From: Mucilaginibacter daejeonensis
GTDB lineage: Bacteria; Bacteroidota; Bacteroidia; Sphingobacteriales; Sphingobacteriaceae
Reading direction: 5' to 3'
Assembly (NCBI RefSeq): GCF_020783335.1
Contig: NZ_CP086068.1
Span: 4,340,001 to 4,404,000 of the forward strand
Length of the DNA stretch: 64,000 nt
Shown here one piece after another: positions 1-8,084 of the stretch (within the stretch, counting starts at the first letter, position 1; every line of letters begins with the position of its first letter). The translations under genes and the position numbers were made by a program. The notes below the pieces were generated by a model. That model ran no database searches. It was not told the origin of the DNA and saw nothing but the letters and a program-made list of their open reading frames with translations.

Positions 1-442
1 TATTTCCATTGTTCATGTATGTTTGAAATTTGGAAATATCTTCTTCATATAAAATAATTGCGTTCTTTAATCTATGCAAACAATCAAGTTTTGCCTGCGG
101 CCATTTATCGAACGGTAGATGTATGGTTCCTAAAAGATTTGCTGGTACTTCTTTTAAACAGTCTACTATATGGATGTTACCTTCAAGGTAAAGGAGATGG
201 GCTATATCAGCTTTTTTCAAATCACGCAAAAAGCATATCTGATTCCAAACTTGCTCGGGACTTTCGTGGGTCCATCTGTACCATTTTTGATAGAGTTTAC
301 CGATTAGTTTGTTCTTGAAAATTCGGAGGGACTGATAATTGTGAACTTGGACATCTCTATCTTTAAGATAGTTCGGTAGACACTCATAGCCCGAGTATTT
401 ACCGAACCATGCTATTTTATTGATAAGACAATTTACTCTCAT
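1..442 (-). CDS. Glycosyltransferase-like protein, N-terminal part (runs off left edge)
   Basis: This reading frame opens at an ATG at 442-440 and stays open for 147 codons to the left edge, so only the N-terminus is visible. It begins MRVNCLINKIAWFGKYSGYE and continues with a region rich in basic and aromatic residues, then a segment reading IHLPFDKWPQ. The start and layout resemble GT-B glycosyltransferases (family 4/1 type) that act on an acceptor through an N-terminal Rossmann half; the donor-binding half would lie outside the window. Its ATG overlaps the TGA of the upstream glycosyltransferase as ATGA, so the two are probably translationally coupled and belong to the same polysaccharide operon. 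The glycosyltransferase assignment is inferred mainly from context. The open frame itself is directly seen. Confidence 0.7.
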   Translation of the reverse strand, partial: MRVNCLINKIAWFGKYSGYECLPNYLKDRDVQVHNYQSLRIFKNKLIGKLYQKWYRWTHESPEQVWNQICFLRDLKKADIAHLLYLEGNIHIVDCLKEVPANLLGTIHLPFDKWPQAKLDCLHRLKNAIILYEEDISKFQTYMNNGN

Positions 443-1404
443 TGTTGATTTTGGCCAATAGCCATTCTTTTTAACTTACTAACCACCCGATCCAAGAACC
501 TTTTGTTCCGTTGCATAATCTGTGATAACAGAAAGGCATTACTAAACAAACCGCTTCTATAAATCTGAGTATAAAAAAAGCATCTTATTTTTAAGGAGTC
601 TCCCAATAAACCTAACTGCCCATAAAGCATACGCATTTTCATCGAATCAGAAAATTGATATTTATCCTCAAAAAATTTAAAGAATTGAATTGATGCCTGA
701 ATCTTTTTCTTGTATGTCTTCTTTGAATCAGAAGAAATATTATACCCACCCATCCGCCACGATATAGGAGCACCCGAAATGGTATAAATTCCGTCATCCT
801 CAGCAAATTCAGCCCAGGTAGCATCATCAGCAGTCCATGCAAGCGGAAGCTCTACAAATCCTTGTTTTTTTATATATACATCCCGCTTAAAAACGAATTC
901 TACCGCAGTGCTCATGCAATTACCGCTAACGCGGCGGCGTAAATATTCATGAGCGGTCTCGAATGCTGGGTGAGGAGATGCTGGGCGGATAACATCACCT
1001 CGATCGTTCACAATCTGTAAGTTAAACCGAATCACATCTTTAGGGCCATGCTTTTCAACAAAAGAATAGAAGCGCTCTACAGCGTCAGGCGGCATTATAT
1101 CATCATCGCCGAAAAGCCATATATAAGGTTCGTGCTTTGTAAGTGCGATACAACGCTCCCACTGTTTGGTCAGCAAAGTTTTGCCTAAATTATCATCAAA
1201 ACGATAGAATATTATGTTCTTTTTGAATTCAGGAGTCAAATCTGCCAATATCGGTTGGATGTCATTAGGACTGTTATCGTCACCGATATAAAGTGTAAAA
1301 TTTTGATTGGTTTGACATGCAATTGAGCGTAAAGTTTCGGCCACATACCTATTTTTATAGTAGGGAATAACTATTGCGAGGTGTTTTTGCACTACTTCGG
1401 TCAT
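439..1404 (-). CDS. Family 2 (GT-A) glycosyltransferase
   Basis: A 321-residue GT2 glycosyltransferase, which would move a sugar from a nucleotide-sugar donor to a growing glycan on the cytoplasmic side of the inner membrane. The N-terminus has the usual nucleotide-binding beginning (AIVIPYYKNRY, then GDDNS at residues 41-45) and the metal-binding acidic cluster GDDD lies at 99-102. The C-terminal third is basic and may contact membrane or acceptor. It follows the 260-residue protein by 19 bases and overlaps the next gene by ATGA. Donor and acceptor cannot be told from the sequence. Base composition is visibly AT-richer than in the housekeeping genes to the right, as is common for transferred polysaccharide genes. 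Confidence 0.9.
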   Translation of the reverse strand: MTEVVQKHLAIVIPYYKNRYVAETLRSIACQTNQNFTLYIGDDNSPNDIQPILADLTPEFKKNIIFYRFDDNLGKTLLTKQWERCIALTKHEPYIWLFGDDDIMPPDAVERFYSFVEKHGPKDVIRFNLQIVNDRGDVIRPASPHPAFETAHEYLRRRVSGNCMSTAVEFVFKRDVYIKKQGFVELPLAWTADDATWAEFAEDDGIYTISGAPISWRMGGYNISSDSKKTYKKKIQASIQFFKFFEDKYQFSDSMKMRMLYGQLGLLGDSLKIRCFFYTQIYRSGLFSNAFLLSQIMQRNKRFLDRVVSKLKRMAIGQNQQ

Positions 1405-1423
1405 TGATTCTGGTCTGGAATTA

Positions 1424-2206
1424 TCATGAAAAATCTTCCCACGATTGCAACGAATGCCAATGCGTTAATGGAGTAAGGCCAGCAAGTTCGGCATGAGTTG
1501 CGAGCCCCGGTATCGCGTTAATCACTATTCGTTTGTGTTTATACTTTAATCTTACAGGTAATAGTTCAATATATTCTTTCAATGAGCGACTCATAAGTTT
1601 AAATTTCTGGCCGGTAAGTAACTGAAAAGCAAAAAAATCATACGGGTTTCTAACATGGGTAAAATGCCACCAAAGTTCTTTATCCTCCTTCAAGGTCTTG
1701 ACCCGTGTTGCGAAGGTCATTGTTGCTGAATTGGTTTGCTTCCAGTGAAAATGCTCGGTGAATAATACCCTGGTTAATTCACCACCATCCTTTACATAAG
1801 GATTGGGGCCGCCTCTGTCGAAATCAACGTACTTGTCAGGATTATCATAAAGGGTTACATAATCAGCTATCTGAATGCCTTCGTTCAAGGCAATGTTTGA
1901 TCCTGGTAAATGTAGGTAATCATCTTCGACCATATAGACACACGTATCATCAGAAAAGTTGGCTATAGCAAATTCGACAATATACCTCCATGACCTAGAG
2001 TTACCTAATGACAAGATATTTGGCTTGATATCGCGTTTATGAAGCTCCGATATGGTCTTTTCGCTACAGTTGTCAGCAAAAATGTGAATATCTGTCTTAA
2101 ACTCATTAATAAAATTATCAAGACAGCACATTTTTGTGGCCACGTTGAGCCTTTTTTTGGGGTTTCCTCCGTCAGATATTCTGTATAAACATTGCATATT
2201 GCTCAT
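1424..2206 (-). CDS. Putative glycosyltransferase with EDDY motif
   Basis: A 260-residue protein that I cannot place in a named family with certainty. The start is set at the ATG at 2206, which overlaps the TGA of the upstream WbsX-like gene as ATGA; a further in-frame start at 2275 would overlap that gene by 73 bases and is less likely. Hydrophobic beta-strand-like stretches are followed by VYMVEDDYLHLPG at about residues 90-102, which resembles the acidic metal-binding site of GT-A transferases. A later segment, HFTHVRNPYDFF, is rich in aromatic and charged residues. No signal peptide or membrane segment is apparent. Position inside the operon supports a role in building the same glycan. 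An alternative is a sugar-modifying enzyme with a similar fold. Confidence 0.75.
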   Translation of the reverse strand: MSNMQCLYRISDGGNPKKRLNVATKMCCLDNFINEFKTDIHIFADNCSEKTISELHKRDIKPNILSLGNSRSWRYIVEFAIANFSDDTCVYMVEDDYLHLPGSNIALNEGIQIADYVTLYDNPDKYVDFDRGGPNPYVKDGGELTRVLFTEHFHWKQTNSATMTFATRVKTLKEDKELWWHFTHVRNPYDFFAFQLLTGQKFKLMSRSLKEYIELLPVRLKYKHKRIVINAIPGLATHAELAGLTPLTHWHSLQSWEDFS

Positions 2207-3288
2207 AATAAGCCCCCAAATTGCTCTACAAATTTTTTCGTTTCCTCCAAAAATCTTCGCCCCCATTTTTGACAAGGTTCTAGGTGGTTACCTTCTGCCC
2301 ATTCATTCCAGGCGTTGATAAATAAATACGTGTCATCGCCTTTGTAACGCTTGGCAATATCACTCAACCAACGTGCATAGTCATCTGGGTTGCAATCTTT
2401 GAATATGATTGCTCCAGTCCTTTTTCTAGCACTATTATCCCAGCCGGGTGTGATACCCGGATATGTGGTGCTTTTATCAGGGGTGGGTAGGGTAAGTTGC
2501 TTATCTACATAAGCCTTATATGAACCTATATAGTTTTTGTAGTAAACCGAATCTTTAATACCCAACCTATGTTTGATTCTATCAATCAGCGGCGGGAACT
2601 CTTGCGTTGGAGCTAAATATAAATCTGGGTGGAATTGTACACCACAGTCAAAACCTTGGTTCTCAAAATCCTCAGGATCGTAAAAGGGGCTTTTTATAAA
2701 ACCCAAATACAGTTCTACACCGCTTTCGGCGGCCACTGTACGCCATCTTGCTATCGTATCTTCAACACTTGGAATTAAATTGGGTCTAAATATCAATAAA
2801 AAAGGTTTATCGTTTACTTTGATATATCGATTATCTTGAAAAAAATGTTCTATCAAGAAACGAATATGCTCAATATCATCCTGTTCGCTGTAATTCTGAT
2901 GCATTAAAACATCTTTTTCATTACCGTCCCACCTTCGACTCCAATTCTCATTGGCCCAGCAAAGCATGAACGGAAAATCAGGTGTTTGGGTGTGTAACAT
3001 ATCATCGAGCGGCCTGTGCAGCAATCGCTTGCCGTTGAACCAATAATGATAATAGCAAAATCCATGTATACCATAAGCTTTAGCCAGTTCGGCCTGTGCT
3101 ATACGTGATTCTTCAAGCCGAAGATCATAAAAGCCAAGGTCAGCGGGTAGGTGTGGCTGGTAATGACCTTCAAATTGAGGTTTAGCTTTTGTTACGTTGG
3201 TCCATTCAGTGAATCCTTTACCCCACCATTCATCGTTTTCTGCGAAAGGATGAAATTGGGGTAGATGTATAGCTATTGGTTTGATCAT
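2203..3288 (-). CDS. WbsX-like / GH99-like domain glycan biosynthesis protein
   Basis: A 361-residue protein of the WbsX-like family, related in fold to glycoside hydrolase family 99 and found in O-antigen and exopolysaccharide clusters of many bacteria. Visible family marks are the N-terminal IAIHLPQFHP, WWGKGFTEWTNV at about 21-32, CYYHYWFNGKRLL and, near the end, INAWNEWAEGNHLEP, which carries acidic residues suitable for a glycosidase-type or transferase active site. No signal peptide is seen, so it should act in the cytoplasm. Start and stop both overlap the neighbours by 4 bases (ATGA). The family is well recognised, but its reaction is not firmly known; a glycosyltransferase role is often assumed from context. 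Confidence 0.9.
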   Translation of the reverse strand: MIKPIAIHLPQFHPFAENDEWWGKGFTEWTNVTKAKPQFEGHYQPHLPADLGFYDLRLEESRIAQAELAKAYGIHGFCYYHYWFNGKRLLHRPLDDMLHTQTPDFPFMLCWANENWSRRWDGNEKDVLMHQNYSEQDDIEHIRFLIEHFFQDNRYIKVNDKPFLLIFRPNLIPSVEDTIARWRTVAAESGVELYLGFIKSPFYDPEDFENQGFDCGVQFHPDLYLAPTQEFPPLIDRIKHRLGIKDSVYYKNYIGSYKAYVDKQLTLPTPDKSTTYPGITPGWDNSARKRTGAIIFKDCNPDDYARWLSDIAKRYKGDDTYLFINAWNEWAEGNHLEPCQKWGRRFLEETKKFVEQFGGLL

Positions 3289-4100
3289 GAAAGACGATTA
3301 GAAAATTTCAAATAGGTACCAATAATAACGTAGTGAATACCCTTTAATAGATTGAGTTGTTTTATTTGCTTTTTACCTTCATTAATGATAGATTTCCTAT
3401 ACTTCCGAAATTCTGGTTTAAGGAGTTGCTTCGAATAGTATCTACATATATTATAGAATATATCAGCTTCAAAGTTCTCATCTTTAGCGAGTGTACTCGC
3501 ACCACCAGCATTAAAATTAGATACCTTAATGTCCATGTAATCCATTTTGAATCTGGAAGCAACTCTCAAATTCATGTCATAATCTGCACAAACTTTATAG
3601 TGGAGATTATATTCTCCACATTCAGAAAACACAGATCTGTGATAAAATATCGCCTGGTGGGCAATGTTTACATTTAGTAGTTTTTCTAAATCAAACTCGC
3701 CATCATATACCTGGCCATCATTTGCCCAGCCGGTATTTCCTTTGACAAGCACATTGCCATAAACGACCTTGCTTGAAGTATTAGATATAAAACCGTGAAC
3801 GTTACCTAAGACATCATTGTCATATAAAGAGTCGTCACTTCCTAGAAAATACAACCACTGACCGCTAGCTAAATTTATGCCCTTATTCATTGCATCATAG
3901 ATACCATGATCTTTTTCTGAGGTCACCTTTATCCTTTTGTCTTGAAACGAGTTAACTATAGTCAAAGTTTCGTCTTTAGACAATCCGTCGACCAAAATGA
4001 TCTCAAAATCTTGAAAGGTCTGATTCAAAACACTAGTTAAAGCGCTAGCTATATCTAAGGCGCTATTGAACGTAGGGATTATTATAGAAAAGGTACTCAT
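3285..4100 (-). CDS. Family 2 glycosyltransferase (WcaE-like)
   Basis: A 271-residue GT2 enzyme with the classical opening FSIIIPTFNSALDI, a VDGLSKDET nucleotide-binding turn at about 38-45 and the metal-binding SDD at 88-90. The segment DHGIYDAMNKGINLASG is typical of the WcaE-like subgroup of colanic-acid and O-antigen transferases. It should transfer a single sugar to a lipid-linked intermediate at the inner face of the membrane. The gene ends in an ATGA overlap with the WbsX-like gene and starts 3 bases after the acyltransferase stop, so co-translation is likely. Sugar specificity cannot be predicted. Confidence 0.92.
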   Translation of the reverse strand: MSTFSIIIPTFNSALDIASALTSVLNQTFQDFEIILVDGLSKDETLTIVNSFQDKRIKVTSEKDHGIYDAMNKGINLASGQWLYFLGSDDSLYDNDVLGNVHGFISNTSSKVVYGNVLVKGNTGWANDGQVYDGEFDLEKLLNVNIAHQAIFYHRSVFSECGEYNLHYKVCADYDMNLRVASRFKMDYMDIKVSNFNAGGASTLAKDENFEADIFYNICRYYSKQLLKPEFRKYRKSIINEGKKQIKQLNLLKGIHYVIIGTYLKFSNRLS

Positions 4101-4103
4101 GAA

Positions 4104-4703
4104 CTACAAGCTTTTGATCACCGTACATGGATTACCACCAGCAATAACATTATCTGGTATGGATTTAACGACAACACTACCCGCTGCAATTATTGAATTC
4201 CTTCCTATCGTGACGCCTTTACAAATAATAGACCCTGCACCTATAAATGCATATTCTTTTATATGTACCGGAGAAGTTTTAACGTCATAAGCATAGTGAT
4301 GTTGATAAGATGTTCTTATTATCGGATCTAATGAATGAAAATTAGTATCCCAAACTCTCACTCCTCCACCTATCATGACGTTATCATCAATAGTGATCTT
4401 GTTCCAAGCCAATATCGTACTATTGGATATGCCAACGTTATTTCCAATATTGATCTTGGCTTCGGGAGTGTATGTTATGACCCTCAAGACAGTATCACCC
4501 CCAATAGGATTGTTATCGATACCTGAATTGGCAAGAAAACCCGTCCCAATGCTTATTTCGCCTTTATTTAAGATGTATAATTTACCAAAGATATTGAATG
4601 TATCATCTATGTTCACACGTGTCTCTTTGAACAAAGCTCTATTGGCCTCTTTGTCTGTTGGAGGCCCACTATTAAAGATCTTCTTCAACCATTTTTTTAA
4701 CAT
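4104..4703 (-). CDS. Hexapeptide-repeat (left-handed beta-helix) acyltransferase
   Basis: A 199-residue acyltransferase of the LbH family, most like sugar O-acetyltransferases such as WcaF or maltose/galactoside acetyltransferases. Isoleucine/valine-rich hexapeptide turns run through the protein (for example VGISNSTILAWNKITI and the C-terminal IGAGSIICKGVTIGRNS). The likely catalytic histidine sits in TNFHSLDP, in the place where this family keeps it. It probably adds an acetyl group to a sugar residue of the polysaccharide, using acetyl-CoA in the cytoplasm. Its start overlaps the end of the wzt-like gene by 7 bases. The acceptor and the acyl group are inferred, not seen. Confidence 0.9.
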   Translation of the reverse strand: MLKKWLKKIFNSGPPTDKEANRALFKETRVNIDDTFNIFGKLYILNKGEISIGTGFLANSGIDNNPIGGDTVLRVITYTPEAKINIGNNVGISNSTILAWNKITIDDNVMIGGGVRVWDTNFHSLDPIIRTSYQHHYAYDVKTSPVHIKEYAFIGAGSIICKGVTIGRNSIIAAGSVVVKSIPDNVIAGGNPCTVIKSL

Positions 4704-5941
4704 GTCTCCCAGGTGCTTGATGCGTTCACGATACCATAATTAATGATATTGTACTTGGATCTACCTGTATCTAATATCTCGAACCAAGTGATCTCATGGT
4801 TAATGTAAATATTATTGATGGAGCTATCTATACCTAAAGCCAACTGGTAATTTCCGGCACGTAGCGAGTGCTCGATCTTGACTTTGATCTCAAAGTCACC
4901 ATCTAAAATTATAGATTCTTGGCTATCTAGTAGCCTAGTGGTGAACAAAGAGATATTGTCGGTCGACCTTACGTTAATGGCTAGAGAGACAGCGGAAAAT
5001 CTTTGTGATGCTCGTCCTTTTAGGGTCAATATGATCGGATCATCGAAGTTGATCGCATTACTTTGTAATGCGTTATTGAACTGCAAGCTATATATCTCAA
5101 TATTTTCGTTATTTGCTGCGGTCACCAAGCCATCGACGTCGGTTCTAACCGCACTACTATGATAATCATTTATAATATCGTCTATTCCACTCTGTCTTTT
5201 CACCAAGCCATTTGCCAGAAATATCCCAACCTGACATAGATTTTTGATGCTAGCCATGTTGTGACTTACAAATAAGACCGTCCTTCCCTCGCCTTTACTG
5301 ACATCGTTCATCTTACCCAAGCATTTTTTCTGAAACTCTGCGTCGCCTACAGCCAATACCTCGTCGACGATCATGATCTCGGATTCTAAGTGAGCTGCGA
5401 CCGCAAAAGCCAAGCGAACATACATACCACTCGAATACCTTTTGACGGGAGTATCTATGTATCGCTCCACTCCCGAGAAATCGACTATAGCATCAAAGTG
5501 CTTTTTGATCTCGTGTTTGCGCATGCCGAGTATGGCGCCGTTCAAAAAGATATTTTCGCGGCCTGTTAGCTCCGGGTGGAAACCTGTACCAACCTCTAAT
5601 AAGCTGGCTATACGACCTTTGATCTTTACTGATCCTGTGGTCGGGGTGGTCACCCGGCTCAGCACCTTAAGCAGAGTACTTTTACCGGCACCGTTACGAC
5701 CGATCACGCCAACTGCATCACCTTGCTTGATCTCAAAATTAATATCCTTCAAGCTCCATACGATATCGCTTGTTCCTTTGGTAGTGCGATCATTAGTTTC
5801 GCCGATCTTCAGATAGGGATCTTCTTTTCCTCTCATTAAAGCGATCCTTCGCTGAATATCTTTTGAGAGGGTACCTGTACTGAACTCGCCTAACTGATAA
5901 GCTTTGCTTAAGTTCTCGGCCTTGATAGCTATGTTACTCAT
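4697..5941 (-). CDS. wzt: Polysaccharide ABC transporter, ATP-binding subunit
   Basis: The 414-residue ATPase of an ABC-2 polysaccharide exporter that moves a finished glycan across the inner membrane. Walker A (GRNGAGKS) is at 81-88, the signature YSSGMYVRL starts at 169, Walker B (IMIVDE) at 189-194 and the H-loop histidine at about 227. After the ATPase domain comes a C-terminal extension of about 150 residues rich in beta-strands, as in Wzt proteins whose extra domain recognises the cap of the O-antigen. The permease lies 9 bases upstream. The presence of a C-terminal domain suggests that export depends on glycan termination or modification, perhaps by genes further along this operon. Confidence 0.95.
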   Translation of the reverse strand: MSNIAIKAENLSKAYQLGEFSTGTLSKDIQRRIALMRGKEDPYLKIGETNDRTTKGTSDIVWSLKDINFEIKQGDAVGVIGRNGAGKSTLLKVLSRVTTPTTGSVKIKGRIASLLEVGTGFHPELTGRENIFLNGAILGMRKHEIKKHFDAIVDFSGVERYIDTPVKRYSSGMYVRLAFAVAAHLESEIMIVDEVLAVGDAEFQKKCLGKMNDVSKGEGRTVLFVSHNMASIKNLCQVGIFLANGLVKRQSGIDDIINDYHSSAVRTDVDGLVTAANNENIEIYSLQFNNALQSNAINFDDPIILTLKGRASQRFSAVSLAINVRSTDNISLFTTRLLDSQESIILDGDFEIKVKIEHSLRAGNYQLALGIDSSINNIYINHEITWFEILDTGRSKYNIINYGIVNASSTWETC

Positions 5942-5950
5942 ATGGTGGAT

Positions 5951-6805
5951 CTAAACGGTATCTACAAAGTTCTTTTCAACTCGATTAAAGGTCACTAAAC
6001 CTAACATGAATATCACGAAGCTGGCTACTATACTGTAAGCAAATGCCCCTGCATAGAACTGACCAGTCCCCAAAAAGCCATAGCGTACGGTCTCGATCAG
6101 TCCACTAAGCGGGTTCAGAGCAATTATGTCACGATATTTTTCTGGTGCGGCCGAGAGTGGATAGATCACCGGCGTTGCGTACATCAGTAACTGAACCCCA
6201 AAGGCTACCAAAAACATTAGGTCACGGTATTTAGTGGTCATTGCGGTGATGATCAATCCTAGGCCAAGGCCAACCATGGCCATCAGCACGATCACTACCG
6301 GGAAAAGAAGGATGTAGAAGTTGGGTTCGATACGATTACCTTGGAACAGATAGTAAACCAACATGATGACGAATAACAGCAGCTGTATACCAAATTTGAC
6401 CAAGTTTGAAAAGATGATACTCAACGGCATGATCAACCGCGGAAAGTATACCTTTCCAAAGATATTGGCGTTATCCCTGAACACGGTAGAGGTCTTATTC
6501 AAACAATCGGCAAAATAGTTCCAGGCAATGGTTCCTGCCATGTAAAACAATGGCTTGGGTGCACCGCTTGTGCTGATGCCTGCCAAATTACCGAAGATGA
6601 TGGTAAAGGTGATAGTGGTAAAGATAGGCTGGATAAAGAACCAGAGCGGACCAAAGATGGTCTGTTTGTAAAAGGACACGAAATCGCGGCGTACCAGTAG
6701 CCATAAAAGATCTCGATAGTTCCAAACGTCTTTTAGGTGCAGATTAAAAACACTGTCCTGGGGCTTGAGTTCGGTGTCCCACGTTTGCTCAGTAGTTGTA
6801 CTCAT
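5951..6805 (-). CDS. wzm: Polysaccharide ABC transporter, permease subunit
   Basis: A 284-residue ABC-2 type permease that forms the channel for the Wzt-like ATPase encoded next to it. After an amphipathic N-terminal region containing YRDLLWLLVRRDFVSFYKQT there are about six hydrophobic segments, and the region ATPVIYPLSAAPEKYRDI between the last helices is typical of polyol/polysaccharide exporters of this family. It lies 27 bases after the regulator gene and 9 bases before the ATPase gene. With this pair present, the glycan made here is probably exported by the ABC-dependent route and not by Wzx/Wzy; no wzx or wzy gene is visible in the window. Confidence 0.95.
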   Translation of the reverse strand: MSTTTEQTWDTELKPQDSVFNLHLKDVWNYRDLLWLLVRRDFVSFYKQTIFGPLWFFIQPIFTTITFTIIFGNLAGISTSGAPKPLFYMAGTIAWNYFADCLNKTSTVFRDNANIFGKVYFPRLIMPLSIIFSNLVKFGIQLLLFVIMLVYYLFQGNRIEPNFYILLFPVVIVLMAMVGLGLGLIITAMTTKYRDLMFLVAFGVQLLMYATPVIYPLSAAPEKYRDIIALNPLSGLIETVRYGFLGTGQFYAGAFAYSIVASFVIFMLGLVTFNRVEKNFVDTV

Positions 6806-6832
6806 CTATTTATTTAATAATATGATCGGTTA

Positions 6833-7375
6833 TTAAGAAGTGGGCCCGTTAGCCCCATGCCAAATCAAAAGATGTGGATCATTAGCTAAAAAAAGTTCGA
6901 CATCCTTTTGGGCGCATATGCTCACCTTGACCTTACGCTTGATCAGGCCTTCCACCTTATTGATCAGGTTATCTATATAGCCGCCATTGAGTTCGGCTCC
7001 AACCAGCAACAGGTCGATCACGTTGCTATCTATCCCCCTGGCAAAATCACCCATCACATAGGCTGCGCTCAGATCACCTATCCTGTTCAGCACTTTTTCG
7101 GTTATCTCATCAATGCCCACGAATTTGATGAGCATATTATGAAGGTCGTTAAATATAGAACTCTTTTTATTAGCCTGATATATTTTTTTGTTCCCTTCAG
7201 CAAATGATACTAACAATCCGGCTTCCTCGAAACGATTAAGTTCGATCCTTATCGCGTTGCTCGACTCGCCAAATTCGGTCTCTAATCCTCTTAAGTACGA
7301 CCTATTGTCACCGTTCAAAAAGAATTTGAGCAACAATTTTAGTCGGGTCTTTGAAGTGATCAGTGTATCCAGCAT
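6833..7375 (-). CDS. Winged-helix regulator with degenerate nucleotidyltransferase domain
   Basis: A 180-residue protein with two parts. Residues 1-70 read as an ArsR-type winged helix (LKLLLKFFLNG, then SSNAIRIELNRFEEAGLL as recognition helix and wing). Residues 100-180 resemble a minimal polymerase-beta-type nucleotidyltransferase: AAYVMGDFARG at 104-114 matches the glycine loop, but the expected DxD is VID at 119-121, so one metal ligand seems lost and catalysis is doubtful. It is the first gene of the polysaccharide operon, so it probably controls that operon. A perfect phylum-type promoter and an inverted repeat lie 36 to 76 bases upstream (separate entry). Function as a repressor or activator is inference. 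Confidence 0.8.
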   Translation of the reverse strand: MLDTLITSKTRLKLLLKFFLNGDNRSYLRGLETEFGESSNAIRIELNRFEEAGLLVSFAEGNKKIYQANKKSSIFNDLHNMLIKFVGIDEITEKVLNRIGDLSAAYVMGDFARGIDSNVIDLLLVGAELNGGYIDNLINKVEGLIKRKVKVSICAQKDVELFLANDPHLLIWHGANGPTS

Positions 7376-7410
7376 GCATTTGAGCCCATATATTTAACTC
7401 ACAGGCGATA

Positions 7411-7451
7411 TCGAGTAACAAAACTACTCAATTGTAAATGACAAAGCAAAA
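7411..7451 (-). promoter_or_regulatory. Promoter with overlapping inverted repeat before the polysaccharide operon
   Basis: Read on the minus strand, TTTTG (7451-7447) is followed after 20 bases by TAGTTTTG (7426-7419). This fits the Bacteroidota promoter pattern TTG-N17 to 23-TAnnTTTG. The -7 box sits in the gap of an inverted repeat, TTGAGTA-N7-TACTCGA (7431-7411), with one mismatch in seven. Its position suggests an operator whose occupation would block transcription, probably by the adjacent winged-helix protein. The predicted start of transcription is near 7412, about 37 bases before the ATG. The boxes are seen; the regulatory role is inferred. Confidence 0.6.
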
Positions 7452-7536
7452 CTTATTTTAAAATATCAGCAATTTATTTTGATATCTTTTGACAGATCGT
7501 TAAACATTTAGCAATTATTTAACACATCGCTAATTG

Positions 7537-8019
7537 CTAGTATTTAACTTTTACGGAAGACAGCAACTTAGCCGCTGTCACAATTGGAGATACGAACAAC
7601 AACCTTGATAGGTCTTTGTTTTTGTTAAATATCAAAAAAGTCGAAATGCCCAACGTCAACACCACTCCTCCAATTATCCAAAGGGCAGGTCCGCCAGCTT
7701 TTTGCCAGTATTCTAATTGGATGATCAGGTATGACGATGCAAAAAAGAAAAAAAGTACAACATAGGATACCACCGGGGATAGCTTGAGCGCGTAATAGAC
7801 AAATCCAGCTATTAAAAAAGAAGCCCAGTTCACGAAACCATTATATTTCCCTAAGAATGGGATGTGCGGAAATGGGATGGCCCAAACAAAGGCAAGCAAG
7901 CCGAACATGATCAATACGGTGGCCACGTAGGTCAACACCGGATATCGTGAAGTTGCCTGAGCCTGATCAAATTGGCTGACCATGCGATCGATAGGGCGCT
8001 GCTGGGTAGATGATCTCAT
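7537..8019 (-). CDS. Small membrane protein, distantly DUF962/Mpo1-like
   Basis: A 160-residue protein with about four hydrophobic segments (starting near residues 28, 62, 82 and 110) and a short polar N-terminus, so it lies in the inner membrane. The arrangement around VWAIPFPHIPF, NWASFLIAGFVYY and LKLSP recalls DUF962 (yeast Mpo1-like) proteins. The histidines that such proteins carry near the N-terminus appear to be missing here, since the comparable stretch reads FDQAQATSRYPVLTYVA. The family link is from memory and is weak. A second in-frame ATG at residue 13 could also be the start. The gene stands alone downstream of the rny terminator. No function can be given. Confidence 0.7.
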   Translation of the reverse strand: MRSSTQQRPIDRMVSQFDQAQATSRYPVLTYVATVLIMFGLLAFVWAIPFPHIPFLGKYNGFVNWASFLIAGFVYYALKLSPVVSYVVLFFFFASSYLIIQLEYWQKAGGPALWIIGGVVLTLGISTFLIFNKNKDLSRLLFVSPIVTAAKLLSSVKVKY

Positions 8020-8027
8020 AAGGGCAT

Positions 8028-8059
8028 TAAAAAAGCGGCAAAATGATCATCCTGCCGCT
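8028..8059 (-). terminator. Rho-independent terminator after rny
   Basis: On the minus strand, AGCGGCA (8059-8053) pairs with TGCCGCT (8040-8034), followed by a run of six T residues. It starts 25 bases after the rny stop codon and separates rny from the membrane-protein gene. Confidence 0.75.
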
Positions 8060-8084
8060 CTATATAGAAGTATACTTTCAGTTA

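Noticed and set aside
58..318. Plus-strand 86-codon open frame near the left edge
   Set aside because: It lies opposite the longer open frame 1..442 on the minus strand, which has an ATGA overlap with its neighbour and better protein character.
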